Source: Lewinellaceae bacterium
Lineage (GTDB): Bacteria; Bacteroidota; Bacteroidia; Chitinophagales; Saprospiraceae
DNA length: 64,000 nucleotides
Assembly (NCBI GenBank): GCA_020636095.1
Contig: JACJYN010000009.1
Coordinates: forward strand, 248,001-312,000
Reading direction: 5' to 3'
Below the pieces are notes generated by a model. It was given only the letters and a program-made list of their open reading frames with translations. It made no database searches and was not told where the DNA came from. This document shows positions 10,232 through 19,505 of the stretch, piece after piece (positions within the stretch are counted from its first letter, which is position 1; every line of letters starts with the position of its first letter). A program made the translations under genes and the position numbers.

Positions 10232-12625
10232 TTAATTGCGCAACGGCTTATTCGTCTTCAGCATGTGCTGGATGCGTTCCTGCGTTTTGGCCTCGCCGGC
10301 CAGGCTGAGGAACGCCTCTCTTTCGATGTCCAGCAAATATTGTTCAGACACCTGCTGGGCGCCGGTGAGGTCGCCCCCACAGAGCACCCAGGCGATCTTG
10401 TGGGCGATCTTGATATCGTGTTCGGAGGCGTAGTTGCCCAGGCGCAGCTCGTTAGCGGCGGCATATAGGGCTGCCAGTCCCTGCCGGCCGAGTACGGTGA
10501 TATCCTGTCGGGGGAGGGGTTGGGTATAGCCGGTTGCCAGTTCCAGTACCTTGGCTTTGGCTTCGGCGATATTGCGGTCGCGGTTGAGCACGATGCTGTC
10601 TCTGCCGGGCAGCAGATAGCCGTAGTTGAAGGCTTCGTGGGCGGAAGTGGCGACACTGGCCAGGGCGATGGCTTTAAATTGTTCGATGAGCGTGGGTATT
10701 TGTACGTCTCCTTCGAAGAAACGGTCGGAAGCGCGCAGAGCGAACTCCTTGGTTCCGCCGCCACCCGGGATGAGGCCGACGCCGACTTCCACCAGCCCGA
10801 TGTAGGATTCGGCGGCGCAAACAGCGGCATCGCTGTGCATGAGGAACTCACAGCCACCGCCGAAGGTATAACCCTGGGTGGCGGTGACCACCGGGATGGC
10901 CGAGTGGCGCAGGCGCATCGAGCTTTGCTGGAACAGGTTGACCGCCATGTTCAGCTCGTCAAATTCCTGGTTGTAGGCCAGCATGGCGATCAGCATCAGG
11001 TTGGCCCCGACGGAAAAGTTGGCGGCGTTGTTGCCGATTACGATCCCCTGCCATTCACCCTCCTCCGCCAGTTGGATGGCCTCGTTGACACCCCGCAGGA
11101 TACCATCGCCGATGGCGTTGTGAGGGCTGGTGAACTCCAGGCACAATACCCCATCCCCGATATCGTGGAGGCTCATTTCATTGTTCTGCAGGACTGGCTT
11201 CCGGTCGCGGTAGTTATTCAGGATGACGAACTCATCGGAACCGGGAACGACTTTATAGGTTTTGCTGGCTGAATCGTAATATTTCTTCAAGCCTCCTTCC
11301 CGCTTATAAAAGGTATCATGGCCGGCAGCCACCATTTCTTTTACCCAGGCGGCGACGGTTTGGCCTTTCTCTTCAGCCATTTCCATGCCCTTTTTCACGC
11401 CGATGATATCCCAGTATTCAAAGGGCCCCAGTTCCCAGGCGTAGCCGGCTTTCATAGCATCGTCAATAGCGTAGAGGTTGTCTGAGGCCTCAGGGATGCG
11501 GTTGGACACATAGGCGAACAGGCCGAGCAAGGATTGCCGGATAAGTTTCCCTCCCCGGTCTTCGGCGCCAAAGAGCGCTTTTAACCGTTTGGGCAGGTTG
11601 TCGATCTGTTTGGTGGCGTCGAGGCTGGGCAGGTTGGGAAGCGACTGCGGCTCGTACTCCAGTGTTTTCAGGTTGAGGGCGAGGATTACATTCCTGCCCT
11701 TTTCGTCGCGGTCTTTCGTTTTTTTATAAAAGCCCTGTCCGGACTTGTTACCCAAAAATTTATTGTCGAGCAGGAATTTAAGATAAGGAGGGATTTCGAA
11801 AGTAGCAGCCTGCTCATCATCGGGGCAGTTTTCCTTGATGCCCCGGATCACATTAGCCGCGGTATCATGGCCGACCAGGTCGCCCAGGCGGAATGTGCCG
11901 GTCTTGGGGCGGCCGATAGCCGGCCCGGTCAGGCGGTCCACTGTTTCGATGCGCATACCCAGCTCGGTGGCCAGCTGATATATCTTGGCCATGGCGTATA
12001 CGCCGACCCGGTTGGCGATGAAGGCGGGGGTGTCTTTACACAATACGGTTTGCTTTCCGAGGTAAAGGTCTCCGTAGCGCATCAGAAAATCGACTACTTC
12101 CGGTTTGGTTTCCGGGCTGGGGATGACCTCCAGCAGGCGCATGTAGCGGGGAGGGTTGAAAAAGTGGGTGCCGCAGAAGTGCTGCCGGAAGTCTTCACTG
12201 CGCCCTTCCAGCATCATGTGGATGGGAATGCCGGAAGTATTGGAGGTGATCAGGGCGCCTTTCGCCCGGTGCCGGTCAACCTTTTCAAAAACAAGCTTTT
12301 TGATATCCAGGCGCTCGACGACCACTTCGATCACCCAGTCGCAGTCTTTGATCTTCTCCATATCATCTTCAAAGTTACCAATGCTGATGCGGGAGACAAA
12401 GCTCTTATCGTAAAGAGGCGCCGGCCGGCTTTTGAAGGCCTTTTGCAGGGCTTCCTGGGCGATGCGGTTGCGTTCTGCCGGCTTTTGGGAGCCGCTTTCC
12501 GCCAGGCCGGGAGGAAGGATATCCAGCATCAGGACTTCCAGTCCGATATTGGCGAAGTGGCAGGCGATGCCCGAGCCCATGACACCAGAACCCAGGACCG
12601 CTATTTTTGTGATTCTTCTGCTCAT
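10232..12625 (-). CDS. fadN: 3-hydroxyacyl-CoA dehydrogenase / enoyl-CoA hydratase (FadN type)
   Basis: This 797-residue bifunctional beta-oxidation enzyme has an N-terminal NAD-binding Rossmann motif (VLGSGVMGSGIACHFAN, residues ~9-25). The dehydrogenase catalytic region (GTHFFNPP, ~150) and HAD C-terminal segments follow. A crotonase domain lies in the last ~300 residues (GYTFGGGCEFLMHSD and GLVEVGVGLIPGGGG). The order dehydrogenase-then-hydratase is that of Bacillus FadN, the reverse of E. coli FadB/FadJ. The gene is followed by fadA. The start ATG begins MSRRITKIAVLGSG, with the NAD motif at the expected distance from the N-terminus. Confidence 0.92.
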   Translation of the reverse strand: MSRRITKIAVLGSGVMGSGIACHFANIGLEVLMLDILPPGLAESGSQKPAERNRIAQEALQKAFKSRPAPLYDKSFVSRISIGNFEDDMEKIKDCDWVIEVVVERLDIKKLVFEKVDRHRAKGALITSNTSGIPIHMMLEGRSEDFRQHFCGTHFFNPPRYMRLLEVIPSPETKPEVVDFLMRYGDLYLGKQTVLCKDTPAFIANRVGVYAMAKIYQLATELGMRIETVDRLTGPAIGRPKTGTFRLGDLVGHDTAANVIRGIKENCPDDEQAATFEIPPYLKFLLDNKFLGNKSGQGFYKKTKDRDEKGRNVILALNLKTLEYEPQSLPNLPSLDATKQIDNLPKRLKALFGAEDRGGKLIRQSLLGLFAYVSNRIPEASDNLYAIDDAMKAGYAWELGPFEYWDIIGVKKGMEMAEEKGQTVAAWVKEMVAAGHDTFYKREGGLKKYYDSASKTYKVVPGSDEFVILNNYRDRKPVLQNNEMSLHDIGDGVLCLEFTSPHNAIGDGILRGVNEAIQLAEEGEWQGIVIGNNAANFSVGANLMLIAMLAYNQEFDELNMAVNLFQQSSMRLRHSAIPVVTATQGYTFGGGCEFLMHSDAAVCAAESYIGLVEVGVGLIPGGGGTKEFALRASDRFFEGDVQIPTLIEQFKAIALASVATSAHEAFNYGYLLPGRDSIVLNRDRNIAEAKAKVLELATGYTQPLPRQDITVLGRQGLAALYAAANELRLGNYASEHDIKIAHKIAWVLCGGDLTGAQQVSEQYLLDIEREAFLSLAGEAKTQERIQHMLKTNKPLRN

Positions 12626-12971
12626 TAAAATTTGAATTATAAGGTTTTATGGTACTTGCTCTAAAAGAACAAGGATGGAGTGAATTCGTTGACGCCAGGT
12701 TAGCGAATTTTCGCTGACAGGGCAAAAATAAGAACTTCGGATAAAAAACAGAACTACCGGGCTTTATTCTTAATTTAACTTGCTTTTTAGTAGAAAAAAC
12801 TATGTTTCAAAGGCTATTTTGCATCCCGAAAGGCTACTTTGAAGAAATTAATAGGCGAACGTCACTGTTTTTGTCAGCTATTTAATAATTTGGCAATTTC
12901 CAAATTCGTTGTTAACCAATAGCCAGTGCAGTGTACTGGCATTTTGAACACAAACTAAAAACCAAACATTC
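12626..12971. other. Divergent intergenic region fadN / exbB
   Basis: These 346 bp separate the divergent fadN and exbB genes and must hold the promoters of both. The sequence is AT-rich. An imperfect direct repeat (CAAAGGCTATTTTGCATCCCG, then GAAAGGCTACTTTGAAG) lies around 12,808-12,845, and several TTTTG/TTTGG tracts occur. No exact TTTG-N19-TAnnTTTG promoter is obvious to me, and I see no gene here. Confidence 0.4.
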
Positions 12972-13661
12972 ATGTTGCAACAAACCTTATTGTTGTTTCA
13001 GGAGGCGGAAGGCCTGGACCGAGAAATGGGCACCCAAAGCCTGTTCGACATTATTGCCAAGAGCGGGACTATGGGTATCATCATCGTTCTTGCGCTGTTT
13101 GTTCTTTCCGTTATCGCTCTTTACATTTTTGTAGAACGCTACCTGACGATCAAGCGGGCAGGCCGCATTGATGAGAGTTTTATGAACAATATCAGAGCCA
13201 ACGTTCAGTCAGGGAATATACAAGGCGCCAAAGCCCTTTGTCAGACGACTGATTCCCCGGTCGCCCGGATGGTGGAGAAAGGTATACAGCGCATCGGTAA
13301 ACCGCTGCGCGATATTGACGCCGCGATTGAAAATGTGGGCAACCTCGAGATTTTCAAACTGGAGAAGAACCTTTCTACCCTGGCCAGTATCGCCGGCGCC
13401 GCGCCGATGATCGGCTTTTTTGGAACGGTGACGGGTATGATCATGGCCTTTTATCGCATGGCCACTGAGCAAAACGTAACGCCGGACGTGCTGGCGGGCG
13501 GTATCTATCAGGCGCTTATCACCACGGCCTGCGGCCTGTTCATCGGTATTCTTGCCTTTATCGGCTACAACGTACTGGTGGCCAACGTTGAGAAAGTGGT
13601 CTTTAAGATGGAGCGGACTACGGTTGAGTTCATGGACCTGCTGCAGGAGCCTACGGCGTAG
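12972..13661 (+). CDS. exbB: ExbB/TolQ/MotA-family proton channel
   Basis: This 229-residue inner-membrane protein has the ExbB layout: one TM near residues 33-56 (IIIVLALFVLSVIALYIFVE), a cytoplasmic loop, then two TMs. The first of these carries the family signature (ASIAGAAPMIGFFGTVTGMI, ~137-156). The second is TTACGLFIGILAFIGYNVL (~185). ExbB forms the pentameric channel that couples the proton gradient to TonB. It is the first gene of a four-gene set with two exbD genes and tonB on the same strand. The N-terminal extension up to residue 30 is short and non-cleavable in appearance. Confidence 0.93.
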   Translation: MLQQTLLLFQEAEGLDREMGTQSLFDIIAKSGTMGIIIVLALFVLSVIALYIFVERYLTIKRAGRIDESFMNNIRANVQSGNIQGAKALCQTTDSPVARMVEKGIQRIGKPLRDIDAAIENVGNLEIFKLEKNLSTLASIAGAAPMIGFFGTVTGMIMAFYRMATEQNVTPDVLAGGIYQALITTACGLFIGILAFIGYNVLVANVEKVVFKMERTTVEFMDLLQEPTA

Positions 13662-13745
13662 GGGAGGGGAGGAGCCTTTGTTTCATGGTTGCATAGAGTC
13701 CTGGCTGTATGCTGAGCTAAATGCTAAACCCACAACACCGAGATT

Positions 13746-14144
13746 ATGGGATTAAAGAAGAGAAGTAAAGTTAATGCGGAGTTCAGCATGTCGTCTCTGA
13801 CCGACATAATCTTCCTATTGTTGATCTTCTTCATGCTGACTGCGAATTTTGTGCGCATTCAACCCTTTGAGTTACCGAAGTCCGACTCCAAGACGGTTGC
13901 CGCTACTTCCATTGTAGTGAGTATTGACAAGAACGGGCAATTTACCGTTAACAACAACGAGGTGAGCCAGCGCAACGTAGAGCAAGCCCTGCGCATGGCG
14001 GTGCGGACGTCCGATAACCGCGAAAATGCGATCATTACAATTGTTGCCGAGGTCGGCACCCCTTTCGATAATGTGGTGCTGGTGATGGAAGCCGCCAACC
14101 GGCTGAAAGTTAACGCTATTATTGCCACTCAGCCCAAAACCTAA
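13746..14144 (+). CDS. exbD: ExbD-family biopolymer transport protein (first copy)
   Basis: This 132-residue protein has a short basic cytoplasmic N-terminus and one TM (LTDIIFLLLIFFML) whose Asp at residue 20 is the conserved proton-carrying residue. A periplasmic domain of ~85 residues with the usual IVAEVGTPFDNVV-like stretch follows. It sits 84 bp after exbB and 7 bp before a second exbD. The first ~38 residues are nearly identical to those of the second copy, while the periplasmic domains differ. Confidence 0.92.
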   Translation: MGLKKRSKVNAEFSMSSLTDIIFLLLIFFMLTANFVRIQPFELPKSDSKTVAATSIVVSIDKNGQFTVNNNEVSQRNVEQALRMAVRTSDNRENAIITIVAEVGTPFDNVVLVMEAANRLKVNAIIATQPKT

Positions 14145-14151
14145 ATGAACG

Positions 14152-14553
14152 ATGGGATTAAAGAAAAGAAGTAAAGTGAGCGCCGAATTCAGTATGTCGT
14201 CTTTGACAGACATCATCTTCCTGCTGCTGATCTTTTTTATGCTGACCTCTTCCCTGGTGGCCCCTAATGCACTCAACCTGAAGCTGCCCAGCAGTTCCAA
14301 GGCTAGTAAGCCTTCTACCGAGCGCATTGATGATGTGCGCATCAGCAAGAGCGGGAATTATTACCTGAACAACCGGGGCATATCGCTCGAAGGGCTGGAC
14401 TCCGAAATGGAACGCCTGGCGCGCCGCACCCGAAACCCGGCCATCACTATCTCCCCGGACCGCGGCACTCCCACCGAACATGTCGTAGCAGTCATGGATA
14501 TTGCCATGCGTTACCGCATCAACGGGGTACTGGCGACGGAAGGCATGGAGTAG
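14152..14553 (+). CDS. exbD: ExbD-family biopolymer transport protein (second copy)
   Basis: This 133-residue paralogue of the preceding gene starts with the same MGLKKRSK..AEFSMSSLTDIIF block, including the membrane Asp at residue 20. It has a different periplasmic region (ISPDRGTPTEHVVAVMDIAM). Paired exbD genes are common in Bacteroidota Ton operons, where the two may form a heterodimer inside the ExbB ring. The 7-bp spacing to the first copy implies co-transcription. The 186-bp gap to tonB contains a G-run (14,597-14,608). Confidence 0.92.
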   Translation: MGLKKRSKVSAEFSMSSLTDIIFLLLIFFMLTSSLVAPNALNLKLPSSSKASKPSTERIDDVRISKSGNYYLNNRGISLEGLDSEMERLARRTRNPAITISPDRGTPTEHVVAVMDIAMRYRINGVLATEGME

Positions 14554-14739
14554 AGGGGGCCTGGAAATGTACGGTGTACGGTGTATGAGGTGTTTGGAGG
14601 GGGGGGGCGGCGTAGGTGTTTCAAGGCCCAAAAGAGCGTTAAAGAATTGATAAATACGCAGGTAAATGAATGCAAACCGGGGCTTTACCGTTATAAAAGA
14701 TAGCCCGATTTTCAAGACAAATAAGAAAATAGTATCAAT

Positions 14740-15633
14740 ATGGCATACGATACCGCAGTAACACGCGATGACGAACAGAATAAGAAGCGGGGTATGATGG
14801 TCAGTGTAGCCCTTCATGTTGTTTTGCTCATGCTGGCGCTGTTACCCCTGCTTACTTTTCCGGACCCGCCGCCCGGGCAGGCGGGGATTCTGGTCAATCT
14901 GGGCCTTCCCGATGAAGGGCAGGGTTCGGAAAATGCCGGACCGGCCGAACCTGCTATTGCGGAAGAAGTGCCTGATCCACCCCGGGAAGAAGTGACGCCC
15001 CCTCCTCCGCAGGAAACCAAGCCAACCAAGCCGGAACCGGAACCCAAGAAGCAGGTCATCACCACTGAAGACCCCAATCAGGTGGCCATCCGCAAAGAAC
15101 AGGAGCGCAAGGAAAAAGAACGACAGGAACAACTCGACCAGCAGCGCCGCGAGCAGGAAGCCCGGGACAAGGCGGCCCGCGAACAGGCGGCTAAGGAACA
15201 GGCAGCCAGGGAAGCCAAAGAAAGAGAAGCTCAGGAACTCAAAAATTCCATCGGCGGCCTGTTTGGAGATGGGGAAGGCAAGGGCAATACCGGTAAGCCC
15301 GGCAATCAGGGCGACCCCGGAGGCGACCCCAACGCCGACAAGGTCACCGGTATTTCAACCGGTTCGGGCGTGGTGGAAGGCTTCGGTGGGCGCGGCGTGG
15401 TGCGCCAGGATAAACCTCAGGATAACTCTCAGGATCAGGGCAAGGTAGCGGTCAAGGCCTGCATCGATAGCAATGGCAATGTTATCAGCGCCGAATTTAC
15501 CCAGGCTGGGTCTACGGCTACCTCGAGCCGCCTGAAGCAACTGGCGGTAGATTCCGCCAAACGCTGGAAATTTGCGCCGGGCAATGTAGACAAACAGTGC
15601 GGAACGATCACCTTCAATTTCCGCCTCAATTAG
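14740..15633 (+). CDS. tonB: Energy transducer TonB
   Basis: The 297-residue product has a cytoplasmic N-terminus, one TM at ~24-42 (SVALHVVLLMLALLPLLTF) and a Pro/Glu/Lys-rich periplasmic linker (~65-110). A highly charged coiled coil (KEQERKEKERQEQLDQQRRE and on, ~118-165) and a Gly-rich hinge follow. A compact C-terminal domain (KVAVKACIDSNGNVISAEF ... AKRWKFAPG) matches the TonB fold. TonB transmits ExbBD energy to outer-membrane SusC/TonB-dependent receptors. The coiled coil makes it resemble TolA as well, but the C-terminal motif and the exbBD neighbours favour TonB. Confidence 0.88.
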   Translation: MAYDTAVTRDDEQNKKRGMMVSVALHVVLLMLALLPLLTFPDPPPGQAGILVNLGLPDEGQGSENAGPAEPAIAEEVPDPPREEVTPPPPQETKPTKPEPEPKKQVITTEDPNQVAIRKEQERKEKERQEQLDQQRREQEARDKAAREQAAKEQAAREAKEREAQELKNSIGGLFGDGEGKGNTGKPGNQGDPGGDPNADKVTGISTGSGVVEGFGGRGVVRQDKPQDNSQDQGKVAVKACIDSNGNVISAEFTQAGSTATSSRLKQLAVDSAKRWKFAPGNVDKQCGTITFNFRLN

Positions 15634-15640
15634 GTTTGTT

Positions 15641-15687
15641 AAAAAAAAGGGGCGATGGCGCCACAGCGTGCCATCGCCCCTTTTTTA
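15641..15687. terminator. Rho-independent terminator after tonB
   Basis: An A-run is followed by the stem GGGGCGATGGC / GCCATCGCCCC with a short loop, then a T-run. It starts 8 bp after the tonB stop and closes the Ton operon. Confidence 0.85.
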
Positions 15688-15839
15688 TTTTCGCCAACCG
15701 CTAACCGCCAACCGCCAACTCTTTTTATATTCTTAACAGATGGGTTAAACTTGTGTGAATGGAGGCGGAAAACTGTGGCCGCTCAGCGTTTTCGGCGTTT
15801 AAAGATTAAGATTAAACGCAACTCCAAAGAAACGAATTC

Positions 15840-16052
15840 ATGTACGGAAAACATTCAAATCAACAGAAAATGAGGTGGGGCGCCGCCGGCCAGTGCCTGC
15901 TGATCCTGCTTTCCTTTCTTCCGGTATGGCTCCTGAGCGCCAATGACGTTCCCGCGGTGGAGACAACCGGCCCTGATACCCTTACCACCCTGGCGCCCGC
16001 AATGGAATGGGCTGCTGAAACGACTTATCCTTTGGATATTCCCAGGCCGTAG
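15840..16052 (+). CDS. Small putative exported peptide
   Basis: This 70-residue frame has a hydrophobic segment (GQCLLILLSFLPVWLLSA, ~17-34) that looks like a signal peptide or membrane anchor. A short Thr/Pro/Glu tail follows. The ATG at 15,870 (MRWGAAGQ...) is the better start if this is a signal peptide. It lies 48 bp upstream of folC on the same strand. I do not recognise a family. Its only support is the clean hydrophobic profile and its position. Confidence 0.4.
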   Translation: MYGKHSNQQKMRWGAAGQCLLILLSFLPVWLLSANDVPAVETTGPDTLTTLAPAMEWAAETTYPLDIPRP

Positions 16053-16099
16053 ATCAACTAAAACCGTTAGCTTTGCATGGCTTAAAAAAGTAAAGAACC

Positions 16100-17401
16100 A
16101 TGCCATCCGGAAGCAATCAATACCAGGAAACGCTGGATTTCCTCTATCGCCAGTTGCCCATGTTTCAGCGCATCGGGCCGGCGGCTTTTAAGAAAGACCT
16201 TTCCAATATTCGCGCGCTTTGTGAGGCGCTGGGCAGCCCCGAGCAACGTTTTCCCAGCCTGCACATTGCCGGCACCAACGGGAAAGGGTCGACTGCGCAC
16301 ATGCTGGCGGCGGTACTGCAGGCTGCCGGCTGGCGCGTTGGCCTTTATATCTCGCCGCATTACCGCGACTTCAGGGAACGGGTCAAGATCAATGGCCAAT
16401 ATATTCCACGCAAGCAGGTGGTTGATTTTGTGGAGCGATGCCAACCTCTGATCAACCGCATTCAACCGTCCTTTTTTGAGATAACCGTCGCTATGGCTTT
16501 CGACTATTTTGCCCGGAAGGCGGTAGATATTGCCGTTATCGAAGTAGGGTTGGGAGGGCGGTTGGACTCCACCAACATCATTATACCGGAATTGAGCGTC
16601 ATTACCAATATCAGTTTTGACCACATGGACTTTCTGGGCGATACCTTGCCCCTTATTGCGGCGGAAAAGGCGGGTATTATTAAACCGAACGTTCCGGTAG
16701 TGATCGGAGAAACGCAGGTGGAAACCCACGATGTTTTCCGGCAACGCGCCCAGGCGCTGAATGCGCCGCTCACTTTTGCCGATCAGCACTACCGGGCGGT
16801 GCTGCAGGGAAGCTCTCTAACGCATACCAGCTATCAAATTTTCAGAGCAGGGCAGTTGTTGTACGACGGGTTGCAACTCAACGCCCATGGCCCTTACCAA
16901 TATAAGAACCTGCAGACGAGCCTGCAGGCTTTGGAATGGCTGCCGCCGTCCTTTCAGGTTTCTGAAACACAAATCCGGGATGGGCTGTATCACCTCAGGC
17001 CCTATACCCGCCTGTTGGGGCGCTGGCAGGTGCTGGGTTCTAACCCAACTATTCTTTGCGACAGCGCTCATAACGAAGCAGGAATGGAGTTGGCTATGGA
17101 TGCCCTAAAAGAGATTCCTTGTCGACAATTGCACATTGTACTGGGAACGGTGAAGGATAAAGATCCGGCTAAGCTGTTGCGCTATCTTCCGGCCGCGGCG
17201 CGTTATTATTTCGCCCGCCCGGACATTCCCCGGGGCCATGATGCGGAATTGTTGAGAGAGAAAGCCGGCGCCATGGGCTTGCAGGGGCGCGCTTACAGTT
17301 CAGTCCGCAATGCACTGCGGGCGGCTCGCCGCAACGCCAGCTCCGAGGACCTGATCTACGTAGGGGGCAGTATTTTTGTGGTGGCGGAGGTGGTGAAGTA
17401 A
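16100..17401 (+). CDS. folC: Bifunctional folylpolyglutamate synthase / dihydrofolate synthase
   Basis: This 433-residue Mur-ligase-superfamily enzyme adds glutamate to dihydropteroate or folates with ATP. The P-loop GTNGKGST lies near residues 58-65. It is followed by ISPHYRDFRERVKINGQYI (substrate loop), EVGLGGRLDSTN (~150) and NISFDHMDFLGDT. The C-terminal domain carries DSAHNEAGM and LGTVKDKDP. The length is normal. The gene ends only 4 bp from the stop codon of a convergent gene. Confidence 0.95.
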   Translation: MPSGSNQYQETLDFLYRQLPMFQRIGPAAFKKDLSNIRALCEALGSPEQRFPSLHIAGTNGKGSTAHMLAAVLQAAGWRVGLYISPHYRDFRERVKINGQYIPRKQVVDFVERCQPLINRIQPSFFEITVAMAFDYFARKAVDIAVIEVGLGGRLDSTNIIIPELSVITNISFDHMDFLGDTLPLIAAEKAGIIKPNVPVVIGETQVETHDVFRQRAQALNAPLTFADQHYRAVLQGSSLTHTSYQIFRAGQLLYDGLQLNAHGPYQYKNLQTSLQALEWLPPSFQVSETQIRDGLYHLRPYTRLLGRWQVLGSNPTILCDSAHNEAGMELAMDALKEIPCRQLHIVLGTVKDKDPAKLLRYLPAAARYYFARPDIPRGHDAELLREKAGAMGLQGRAYSSVRNALRAARRNASSEDLIYVGGSIFVVAEVVK

Positions 17402-17405
17402 CTTA

Positions 17406-17732
17406 TTAACTATCGTCTTCTTTTTTTTCTTCCGGCTGCCCGGTTGGCGCTTCCTGCGTTTCAAAAAACTGCCCTACCGTATGGACGGCCTGTTCGGCGA
17501 AGGCCAGCCAGTCGGGTTTAGCTCCGTCTTCCGGCCGTTTGCTAAATACGAGGGAAGCCAGGCTGCCAATCCCCAGCGGGACCAATACGCCATTGATGAA
17601 CGCCCTTTTGGTTTCCCGGCGGCTTTGCCGAAGGCTTTGGACCAACCCCATACGCGTGATCTTCATTTCCAGGCGTAGCTCTTCTTTTCGCCTGCGCAGG
17701 TCAGCTAACCCGTTGATTTCGTTATCTTTCAT
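17406..17732 (-). CDS. Small conserved envelope-type protein, function unknown
   Basis: The 108-residue product has a charged helical N-terminus (LADLRRRKEELRLEMKITRM), a short hydrophobic stretch (GVLVPLGIGSLASLVF, ~50-65) and an acidic tail. I do not recognise a named domain. Its start overlaps the stop of the holin-X-like gene upstream by 4 bp (ATGA), so the two are translationally coupled. It forms the end of a minus-strand set with YtxH. Such trios are common in Bacteroidota and are probably linked to envelope stress, which is an inference from neighbours. Confidence 0.7.
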   Translation of the reverse strand: MKDNEINGLADLRRRKEELRLEMKITRMGLVQSLRQSRRETKRAFINGVLVPLGIGSLASLVFSKRPEDGAKPDWLAFAEQAVHTVGQFFETQEAPTGQPEEKKEDDS

Positions 17733-18085
17733 TTGACTTCGAAGAAAATTTTAATAATCCTGGATACCACGGGGTTAGTGACCAAAGGCCGGCGGAATAT
17801 AATAAGGACTATTGTGAATAAGGCATAGATACCACCGACCAGAAGGAACCCTTTTACATAAGAATCCATACGTTGCCCAACATAGATGCCAAGAGCGATC
17901 GACAAAAAGCCACAGAAAAAGAATACAAGCTGCAGGACGACAATAGTAGTGATGGCAGAGGAGATGGCGGTGGAAATGCGTTCGGCAACATCGAGTTTGG
18001 CGTACTCAATCTGTTGTTCTACATAAGCCTTGGCATAGCCATAAGCTTCGCCCGTCGACTCCATGAGCCCGTCTGGTAGTTTCAT
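17729..18085 (-). CDS. Putative holin-X / phage-holin-like membrane protein
   Basis: The 118-residue protein has a soluble amphipathic N-terminus (YVEQQIEYAKLDVAERIS) and two TMs (~42-65 and ~80-100) separated by a short loop (VGQRMDSYVKG). This is the layout of the Actinobacterial holin-X/DUF1469 superfamily, small membrane proteins that are usually not phage-derived. It overlaps the downstream 108-residue gene by 4 bp and follows the YtxH gene by 91 bp. Confidence 0.7.
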   Translation of the reverse strand: MKLPDGLMESTGEAYGYAKAYVEQQIEYAKLDVAERISTAISSAITTIVVLQLVFFFCGFLSIALGIYVGQRMDSYVKGFLLVGGIYALFTIVLIIFRRPLVTNPVVSRIIKIFFEVK

Positions 18086-18176
18086 GTGAGTAGGGTAAGA
18101 TATTAGATTATGACATAAGCACGGGGCAGGAACTCAGGGAAAAGTCCTGCCCTGTGCCACCGGGGTTCTAGCGGGA

Positions 18177-18584
18177 TTAATTTTTGTTCGAAACTTTTTG
18201 GAGCTCCTTTGCCTTCTTCTTGATATTTTTGAGGGCGAAGTCCACGCCAGCCTGAAAGTCTTTATTGACAACGTCGAGCTTTTCTTCAGTTGCTCCTTTC
18301 AGCCACTGGGCTTTTTCCTTGATGGTATCTCCGGCGCTACTTACAAACTCGCGGCTGCGGCCCACTGCGTGCGTTACATTTGAAGAAAGCTTCTCCGCTC
18401 TTATCCGGGCTTCTTCACTGAGGTGGTTGAACTCATCACGGGCTTTTTCACTGATTTCGCCCACTTTCTCGCCGGCATCCTGGCGCACTTTACGGCCCTT
18501 GTCGCTGTTTAGGAACAGGCCCACGGCAGCGCCGGCCAACAATCCTAATCCAAGGGCAACTCTTTCTCTGGTTCTGTCTTTCAT
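18177..18584 (-). CDS. YtxH domain-containing protein
   Basis: This 135-residue protein has an N-terminal glycine-rich hydrophobic segment (ALGLGLLAGAAVGLFL, residues 9-24) followed by NSDKGRKVR. That is the YtxH signature. A long amphipathic helix (~35-130) follows. YtxH proteins are small general-stress-associated membrane proteins of unknown biochemical role. It is the first gene of the minus-strand trio. Confidence 0.85.
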   Translation of the reverse strand: MKDRTRERVALGLGLLAGAAVGLFLNSDKGRKVRQDAGEKVGEISEKARDEFNHLSEEARIRAEKLSSNVTHAVGRSREFVSSAGDTIKEKAQWLKGATEEKLDVVNKDFQAGVDFALKNIKKKAKELQKVSNKN

Positions 18585-18909
18585 AATGGTTTGATTTTTA
18601 AATTAAGTTAATATGATTGTACAATTGATTCCAATGACTGATGCTACAGGTACACACCCCAGTAAATTCTCAGGTGCTCTCCTACTTTAATGAACAAGCA
18701 AGAAGGCAGCGGTGTTCGATAAGAGAATGAAGTTGTTAGCTAAAAGTCAACTTTTACGCTCTAAAGCTTTAACGAAAACATTCGGGCAAATATTTATGAA
18801 TTCAGCTTTTGTTTCCATTATAAAAAGGTGAAAAGATGAGCCTCAACTCTTACCTGCCCAGGAATATCAAGCTTACTGGAGGAAGATCATAGTCGGCAAA
18901 AAATGCGAT
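18585..18909. other. Intergenic region, no supported gene
   Basis: These 325 AT-rich bp hold the presumed promoter of the YtxH trio. A 34-codon frame (plus strand, 18,727-18,831) is present but has no distinguishing feature, so I do not call it. No hairpin with a T-run is seen. Confidence 0.4.
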
Positions 18910-19236
18910 TCACCCCAACGTCTCCAGAACCCTTTTGATCTTTTGTGCGCTCACCACTCCGATGAAATGGGCGACTATTTCGCCTTTGGTAAATATGAGC
19001 GTGATGGGAGGCTTTGTAATCCGGTAACGGGTGGCTACCTCCTTGCACAAATCCACATCTACTTTAAAAAAATCTACATTCCATTTTGAATCCTGAGCAA
19101 ATCTTTGGAGCACAGCAACCAGAATGTCGCCGCTGGCAACCCCTCTTTTTATGAAAATTACTACAGCAAGCTTAGGGCAGTTCAACACCTCAATGTCGAA
19201 ACTATGGGGTTTTATTTCTTTCAGCCATTGTTTCAC
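18910..19236 (-). CDS. Thioredoxin-fold protein lacking the CXXC motif
   Basis: The 108-residue protein follows the thioredoxin pattern. It has a beta strand (KLAVVIFIKRG), then the helix of the active site, a second strand (NVDFFKVDVDLCKEVATRYRI), the conserved cis-Pro region (ITKPPITLIFTKGE) and a C-terminal helix. The position of the redox CXXC is occupied by GVASG, so there is no dithiol catalysis. The only Cys residues are elsewhere (one near residue 20, one near 68). It may be a chaperone or binding module. It is divergent from the ECF sigma gene across a 269-bp gap. Confidence 0.7.
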   Translation of the reverse strand: MKQWLKEIKPHSFDIEVLNCPKLAVVIFIKRGVASGDILVAVLQRFAQDSKWNVDFFKVDVDLCKEVATRYRITKPPITLIFTKGEIVAHFIGVVSAQKIKRVLETLG

Positions 19237-19505
19237 AATATGCTTTTCTTTTCGAAACAGGCGCTTAAGACAGCATGTTCATCGGTTGACAGAATCTAAA
19301 AAAAAACGGTTTGCAAAACGGGGTAACTTGTTTAATTTTTTTGATTAAATAAAATGAATTTGATCTTATTTAATTAAAAAATGTGGGCTTGGCCGTTGGC
19401 TACTCCGTGTTTGCGGCTCTTTTGAGCTTTGGCATGACTTTTGCACTATACACTGAGTAAACCGCCAACATTTTATTAAACTTTTAAATTCACTTTAAGA
19501 TTTAT

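Noticed and set aside
17729..18085. Phage holin, implying prophage
   Set aside because: No other phage genes are present. Holin-X-like proteins next to YtxH are ordinary chromosomal genes.
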